A DNA stretch of 7,040 nt from the NCBI GenBank assembly GCA_017959645.1, contig JAGDAE010000125.1, positions 1 through 7,040 on the forward strand, read 5' to 3'. The notes under the pieces were generated by a model. The model was not told the DNA's origin and did not search any database. It saw only the letters and a program-made list of their open reading frames with translations. Of the stretch, positions 5,724-7,040 are shown piece after piece (position 1 is the first letter of the stretch; the number at the start of each line of letters is the position of its first letter). The DNA comes from Kiritimatiellia bacterium (GTDB lineage: Bacteria; Verrucomicrobiota; Kiritimatiellia; RFP12; UBA1067). The translations under genes were made by a program, and so were the position numbers.

Positions 5724-6692
5724 TTATTCGTGGTTGAACAGATCGTTGATGGACTCGTCCAGATGCGTGCGGCGTATCGCCTCGCCGATGAGCGGAGCGA
5801 CCGAAAGCCGGGTGAGCTTGAACGGCAGCTTCGTCGGGTCGAACCCTCCGCGCAGAGGGATGGAATCGGTGACGACGAGCTCGTCGAGCTGCGTTTCGTT
5901 CATCAGCCGGTCCGAGCCCTTCTCGGTGAGCGGGAAGTGCGAAACGAACGCGTGCACCGATTTCGCGCCGTATTCGCGACACATCTTGGCCGCCGCCGAC
6001 AGCGTGCCGCCGGTCGCGGTCATGTCGTCGATCATGATCACGTCGCAGCCGTCCACGTCGCCGACGACCGAAAACGCGTCCACAGTCGAATCGCCGGTGC
6101 GCTGTTTCGCGACGATCGCCAGCCCACACCCGAGCTTGCGGCTGTAGCCGTATGCCGTCTTCGCGCCGCCGGTGTCGGGCGACACGACGACCGGCTTCGC
6201 CCAATGCTGGTCGCGGATGTATTCGAGTATTATCGGCTCGGCCTTGAGGTGGTCGAGCGGTATGTCGAAAAAGCCCTGTATCTGGTTGGCGTGCAGATCC
6301 ATCGTCAGCACCCGATCGGCGCCCGCGCGCTGCAGCAGGTTCGCGATCAGCCGCGCCGTGATCGGCACTCTCGGCTGGTCTTTACGGTCCTGCCGCGCAT
6401 AGCCGTAGTACGGAATGACGGCCGTGATCCGCGCCGCCGAGCCGCGCTTGAGCGCGTCGATGATGATGAAAAGCTCCATGTACGCGGAATTCGGCTCCGG
6501 GCTGCCGGACTGGATCACGAACACGTCCTTGCCGCGCACCGGATCGATCACCTGACAGAACGTCTCCCCGTCGGGGAAATGCTTGATGTCGATCCGGTTG
6601 AGCGGGCGGCCGAGATACTCCGCGACCTTGTCGGCGAGCGGCATGTTGGCCGTTCCCGAGAACACCATGAAATCGTCGTTTTTTACGCCCAT
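5724..6692 (-). CDS. prs: Ribose-phosphate pyrophosphokinase (PRPP synthetase)
   Basis: A 322-residue class I enzyme that makes PRPP from ribose 5-phosphate and ATP for purine, pyrimidine, NAD, histidine and tryptophan synthesis. It is complete for the family. The ATP-site element is FPDGE (39-43). The flexible catalytic loop YARQDRKDQPRVPITAR starts at 98, DLHANQIQGFFDIP is at 132-145, and the PRPP-binding loop reads DDMTATGGT (222-230). In that loop the commonest bacterial pattern is DD(I/M)IDT(A/G)GT, so residues 225-226 (T, A) are variant and the third aspartate is missing. The ATG at 6692 is supported by AAGGAG (6699-6704) with 6-nt spacing and by the predicted promoter just upstream. 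It is the first gene of the prs-pth-hydF run. Confidence 0.96.
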   Translation of the reverse strand: MGVKNDDFMVFSGTANMPLADKVAEYLGRPLNRIDIKHFPDGETFCQVIDPVRGKDVFVIQSGSPEPNSAYMELFIIIDALKRGSAARITAVIPYYGYARQDRKDQPRVPITARLIANLLQRAGADRVLTMDLHANQIQGFFDIPLDHLKAEPIILEYIRDQHWAKPVVVSPDTGGAKTAYGYSRKLGCGLAIVAKQRTGDSTVDAFSVVGDVDGCDVIMIDDMTATGGTLSAAAKMCREYGAKSVHAFVSHFPLTEKGSDRLMNETQLDELVVTDSIPLRGGFDPTKLPFKLTRLSVAPLIGEAIRRTHLDESINDLFNHE

Positions 6693-6698
6693 ACGTAA

Positions 6699-6704
6699 CT
6701 CCTT
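6699..6704 (-). promoter_or_regulatory. Ribosome binding site of prs
   Basis: AAGGAG on the minus strand, 6 nt before the ATG at 6692. It fixes the start codon, and a 5' leader of about 23 nt is implied by the -10 at 6722-6727. Confidence 0.85.
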
Positions 6705-6721
6705 CGAAATTTACAAGCGGT

Positions 6722-6730
6722 ATTATATCA
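6722..6730 (-). promoter_or_regulatory. Extended -10 promoter of the prs operon
   Basis: The minus strand carries TGATATAAT, a perfect -10 with the TGn extension. Transcription would start near 6715. No recognisable -35 lies at 16-18 nt spacing, because that stretch is GC-rich (about 6744-6751). The same TGn-TATAAT design is seen before xseB and the tRNA operon. Confidence 0.7.
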
Positions 6731-6762
6731 TATTTCGCCCCTCGCGTGGGCGGGAAACGCCG

Positions 6763-6839
6763 TTGTAGGTTTGAAAGTTTGAAAGTCGGAAGGTGCACGG
6801 CATGAAACCCTCAAAACCCTCAAACTTTCAAACCTACAA
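6763..6839. repeat. Perfect 20-bp inverted repeat made of TTTGAAAG-like units
   Basis: The left arm (6763-6782, TTGTAGGTTTGAAAGTTTGA) is the exact reverse complement of the right arm (6820-6839), with a 37-nt spacer. The arms and spacer are themselves repetitive. TTTGAAAG occurs twice in tandem at 6770-6785, and on the plus strand AAACCCTC-like units recur at 6805-6825. The element fills most of the gap between the upstream gene and the prs promoter. It could be a terminator-like hairpin, a small repeat element or a slippage-prone spacer. The sequence alone does not decide. Confidence 0.8.
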
Positions 6840-6840
6840 T

Positions 6841-6856
6841 CCTTCGCTTACGAAGG
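6841..6856 (-). other. Small hairpin spanning a stop codon
   Basis: CCTTCG (6841-6846) and CGAAGG (6851-6856) form a perfect 6-bp stem. The 4-nt loop (6847-6850) contains the TAA stop of the right-hand partial gene. The 20-bp inverted repeat follows directly in the direction of transcription. No U tract follows, so termination by this hairpin alone is doubtful. Confidence 0.55.
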
Positions 6857-7040
6857 GTTGAAGATGCCGGTGACGGTTATGCCCTTGTGGGTTATCGTCA
6901 CGGTGGAGCCGTCGTCGAACGAGAACGCCGGGTCGGTGGTGTAGTTCAAGACCAGCTGCTCGTCGGTGTTGACCGAAATCTTGTCCAGCGGCCAGACTCC
7001 GTTCACCGGGTTGCCGTTCTTCACGCCCGCGAAGGCCGGC
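6848..7040 (-). CDS. C-terminal end of an unrecognised protein (partial)
   Basis: An open frame enters from the right edge and ends at TAA (6848-6850), giving the last 63 residues. It starts PAFAGVKNGNPVNGVWPLDK and ends GSTVTITHKGITVTGIFNPS. The composition is rich in Thr, Val, Asn, Gly and Asp with alternating hydrophobic residues, which suggests beta strands such as those in secreted or surface proteins. The sequence lacks the arginine-rich look of out-of-frame translations here, and third codon positions are GC-rich, so it is probably real. I do not recognise the family. No sorting motif or C-terminal membrane helix is visible. The true start lies outside the window. Confidence 0.65.
   Translation of the reverse strand, partial: PAFAGVKNGNPVNGVWPLDKISVNTDEQLVLNYTTDPAFSFDDGSTVTITHKGITVTGIFNPS

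Noticed and set aside
5292..6698. A 468-codon plus-strand frame antisense to pth and prs
   Set aside because: It lies opposite two confidently identified genes and its composition is that of a codon shadow.
6763..6839. The inverted repeat as a CRISPR array or insertion-sequence ends
   Set aside because: There are only two inverted arms with a 37-nt repetitive spacer, no regularly spaced direct repeats, and no transposase or room for one.

Overview
The window is one strand of tightly packed bacterial sequence. Every supported gene reads on the minus strand, so transcription runs from the right end to the left. Coding DNA is GC-rich while the short intergenic spacers are AT-rich. Ribosome binding sites are classical (AAGGAG, AAGGAGG), and all three tRNA genes encode their CCA end. 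A HydF protein indicates [FeFe]-hydrogenase maturation and therefore an anaerobic, probably fermentative, host. A LemA plus MAG1210-type pair and the style of the Prs protein would fit a host-associated or sediment anaerobe, perhaps of the Planctomycetes-Verrucomicrobia-Chlamydiae group. That placement is a guess and no gene here fixes the phylum.

Layout in transcription order: (1) 7040-6848, the C-terminal 63 residues of an unrecognised, beta-strand-rich protein. (2) 6847-6693, a spacer with a small hairpin around the stop codon, a perfect 20-bp inverted repeat built from TTTGAAAG-like units, and the prs promoter. (3) prs, pth (GTG start abutting the prs stop) and hydF (13-bp overlap with pth), followed after 45 bp by lemA and a large two-TM membrane protein of MAG1210 type that probably starts at a TTG inside the lemA stop. 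(4) xseB under its own TATAAT placed so close to the ATG that the mRNA may be leaderless, followed one base later by a short GHKL-type ATPase. (5) A tRNA-Gly, tRNA-Lys, tRNA-Phe operon whose promoter is embedded in the 3' end of the ATPase gene, ending in a probable terminator near the left edge.

Housekeeping functions dominate: PRPP synthesis, peptidyl-tRNA recycling, an exonuclease VII subunit and tRNAs. The less understood parts are the LemA/MAG1210 pair and the truncated-looking GHKL ATPase. The ATPase's last residues are encoded by a terminator-like hairpin, and its stop codon supplies the TG of the tRNA promoter. No CRISPR array, insertion sequence or complete new defence system is visible.
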